From a virus, in IMG/VR virus record IMGVR_UViG_3300020034_000040, positions 1-41,385 of that record: a stretch of DNA of 41,385 nt; one strand, written 5' to 3'. Position 1 is the first letter of the stretch, and each line of letters starts with the position of its first letter. The notes below the pieces were generated by a model. The model had not been told where the DNA came from and ran no database searches. It saw nothing but the letters and a program-made list of their open reading frames with translations. Of this stretch, positions 40,443 through 41,385 are shown in pieces. Position numbers and translations under genes: made by a program.

Positions 40443-41385
40443 CAGCGGAAGCCTTGCTTGAGACGCGGCATACCCGGGCGGGCGCGCGTATCCAGAGTCA
40501 CACCATGCAGTACGAAGCCTTCATTCGCATTGCTACCGTTCTGGACTTCCGAGATGCGGAGCCCGCAGGCCCCGAACTTCTGAACAGGCAGGTCCCACTC
40601 GCGCCGAAGCGGATCGCCCGCGACGGCAACAGCGCCAAGATTCCAGAGCTTGGAATAGGCGAAGGCTTGAGAGTCATCCACCGAAAGCTCCATCTTCAGC
40701 GAGCAATCTGCGCGGTATTCGCCCAGCAGACCCACTTTCCTGACCCGGCCGTCCGCTTGCATGCCGTGCGGGCGCAGTGCTGCGGTTTCGACGCTAACCG
40801 GCACAAACAGTGAAGCGCGGTCGATGAAAACGGACGGGTTTTCCGCATCCAGCTTGGTCCCGTCATTGCTCGCGAGCAGTAGGCGCCCGTCGACCACCGC
40901 GCTCGAGACGTACTCTTCGCCGGGGGCGCCAGCTCCGGCGCGAATCGCCACCACGTCGGTGGTCCATTGCCCGTTCTGGGTATCGTAGCAAAGCAAGATG
41001 CCTGTCCCGCCGACGCCGCCCATGAGCGTGAAAACAACCAAGTTCTGCTCGCTCAGCAGGCGCGCGCTGGTCACGGTCGGATAGGCGCGCAGGAATTCTT
41101 GCGTGGCGAGTTGCGGCTGCGGCGAACCGATGCCGCGAGGCAGCAGGTACAGCAAGTCCGCTTTGCCTTGAAAAAAGAGACCGCCGGCCCATTCCACAAG
41201 GCTCCGCCACGTGGTCAAGCCAACGTCGCTCGGCAGAGCCTTCGGCTCGTCGAAAGAGCCGGCGCCGGTGTCGTCGGGGCCTGCGCCTGTAACGGTGAAA
41301 ATCTGAGTGTCGGTGAAAGCCAGCGACACATCATCGAGCATGGCCACGCCGCGCACGCTCCCTGGAACGGCCTTGCGGAATGCCG
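40442..41385 (-). CDS. Large tail protein, gp10/nozzle-like, C-terminal part
   Basis: This is the C-terminal 314 codons of the gene that starts at 2251. A GTG at 41356 looks like a start but is internal: the frame is open upstream, and the same codons recur in frame in the 1-168 copy. The protein is beta-rich and ends KQGFR. Its stop overlaps the ATG of the next gene (TGATG at 40442). Residues encoded near 41229 and 41259 differ from the left copy (Ser for Asn, Gly for Asp). Confidence 0.75.
   Translation of the reverse strand, partial: AFRKAVPGSVRGVAMLDDVSLAFTDTQIFTVTGAGPDDTGAGSFDEPKALPSDVGLTTWRSLVEWAGGLFFQGKADLLYLLPRGIGSPQPQLATQEFLRAYPTVTSARLLSEQNLVVFTLMGGVGGTGILLCYDTQNGQWTTDVVAIRAGAGAPGEEYVSSAVVDGRLLLASNDGTKLDAENPSVFIDRASLFVPVSVETAALRPHGMQADGRVRKVGLLGEYRADCSLKMELSVDDSQAFAYSKLWNLGAVAVAGDPLRREWDLPVQKFGACGLRISEVQNGSNANEGFVLHGVTLDTRARPGMPRLKQGFR
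41218..41385. repeat. Terminal overlap of a circular genome (right copy)
   Basis: Right copy of the 168-base direct overlap with 1-168 (166 of 168 identical). It is an assembly overlap or terminal redundancy and not a second gene copy. Whether the packaged ends lie here cannot be told from sequence. Confidence 0.9.

Overview
The window is the complete, circular genome of a GC-rich, short-tailed (podovirus-like) temperate phage. Bases 1-168 recur at 41218-41385 with two mismatches, so about 41,217 bp are unique, and one tail gene of about 1008 codons runs across the artificial join. The temperate calls rest on a tyrosine integrase, a tRNA-Asp attachment core and a Cro/CI-type repressor. The host is not determined. 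Base composition, the divergent sigma-region-4-like protein and the DUF7666-type repeat proteins would suit a GC-rich proteobacterium or myxobacterium, but that is inference.

Layout. (1) A leftward late operon starts at 14653, runs to coordinate 1, continues from 41385, and ends at 30670. Its order is a small-terminase candidate, a Tad1-like anti-defence candidate, small genes, large terminase, portal, scaffold, major capsid protein, head proteins, adaptor, beta-helix tailspike, a large gp10/nozzle-type tail protein, three large internal/ejection-type proteins, an SGNH-hydrolase tail protein, and a lysis cassette. Almost every junction is ATGA, GTGA, TGATG or TAATG. (2) 14654-15106 is a non-coding switch region with palindromes and eight direct GCAGCACA repeats; it is the best origin candidate. 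A lone lipoprotein gene lies just beyond it on the plus strand. (3) A leftward early operon (23505 to 15523) encodes small regulators, a zinc-ribbon/sigma-4-like protein, a RadD-like helicase, an HNH nuclease, a VRR-NUC nuclease, small coupled genes, a PPC-motif protein and a primase-polymerase/helicase. An IS1595/ISXO2-type element (18333-20021) with an exact 8-bp target duplication interrupts an 89-codon gene in it. (4) An immunity switch consists of a repressor (23688-24020) between two nearly identical inverted 35-bp operator/promoter sites, each with an outward TTGACA. (5) A rightward early/lysogeny operon (24186-30707) carries a DUF7666-type repeat protein, a Cas4-like nuclease, a Sak4-like ATPase, an SSB-like protein ending in DDIPF, the integrase with attP inside its reading frame, a second DUF7666-type paralogue and a macro-domain protein.

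Working model: the repressor silences both outward promoters. On induction the left operon supplies replication and the right operon recombination functions. The late operon then builds the particle, a tailspike and an esterase attack surface glycans, and the terminal genes lyse the cell. The less ordinary points are the inverted duplicated operators, an integrase whose C terminus should change on integration, a pair of mutually exclusive hairpins before the integrase transcription unit, the intact IS with two passenger genes, helically spaced iterons, and two candidate ADP-ribose-handling proteins (Tad1-like and macro domain).
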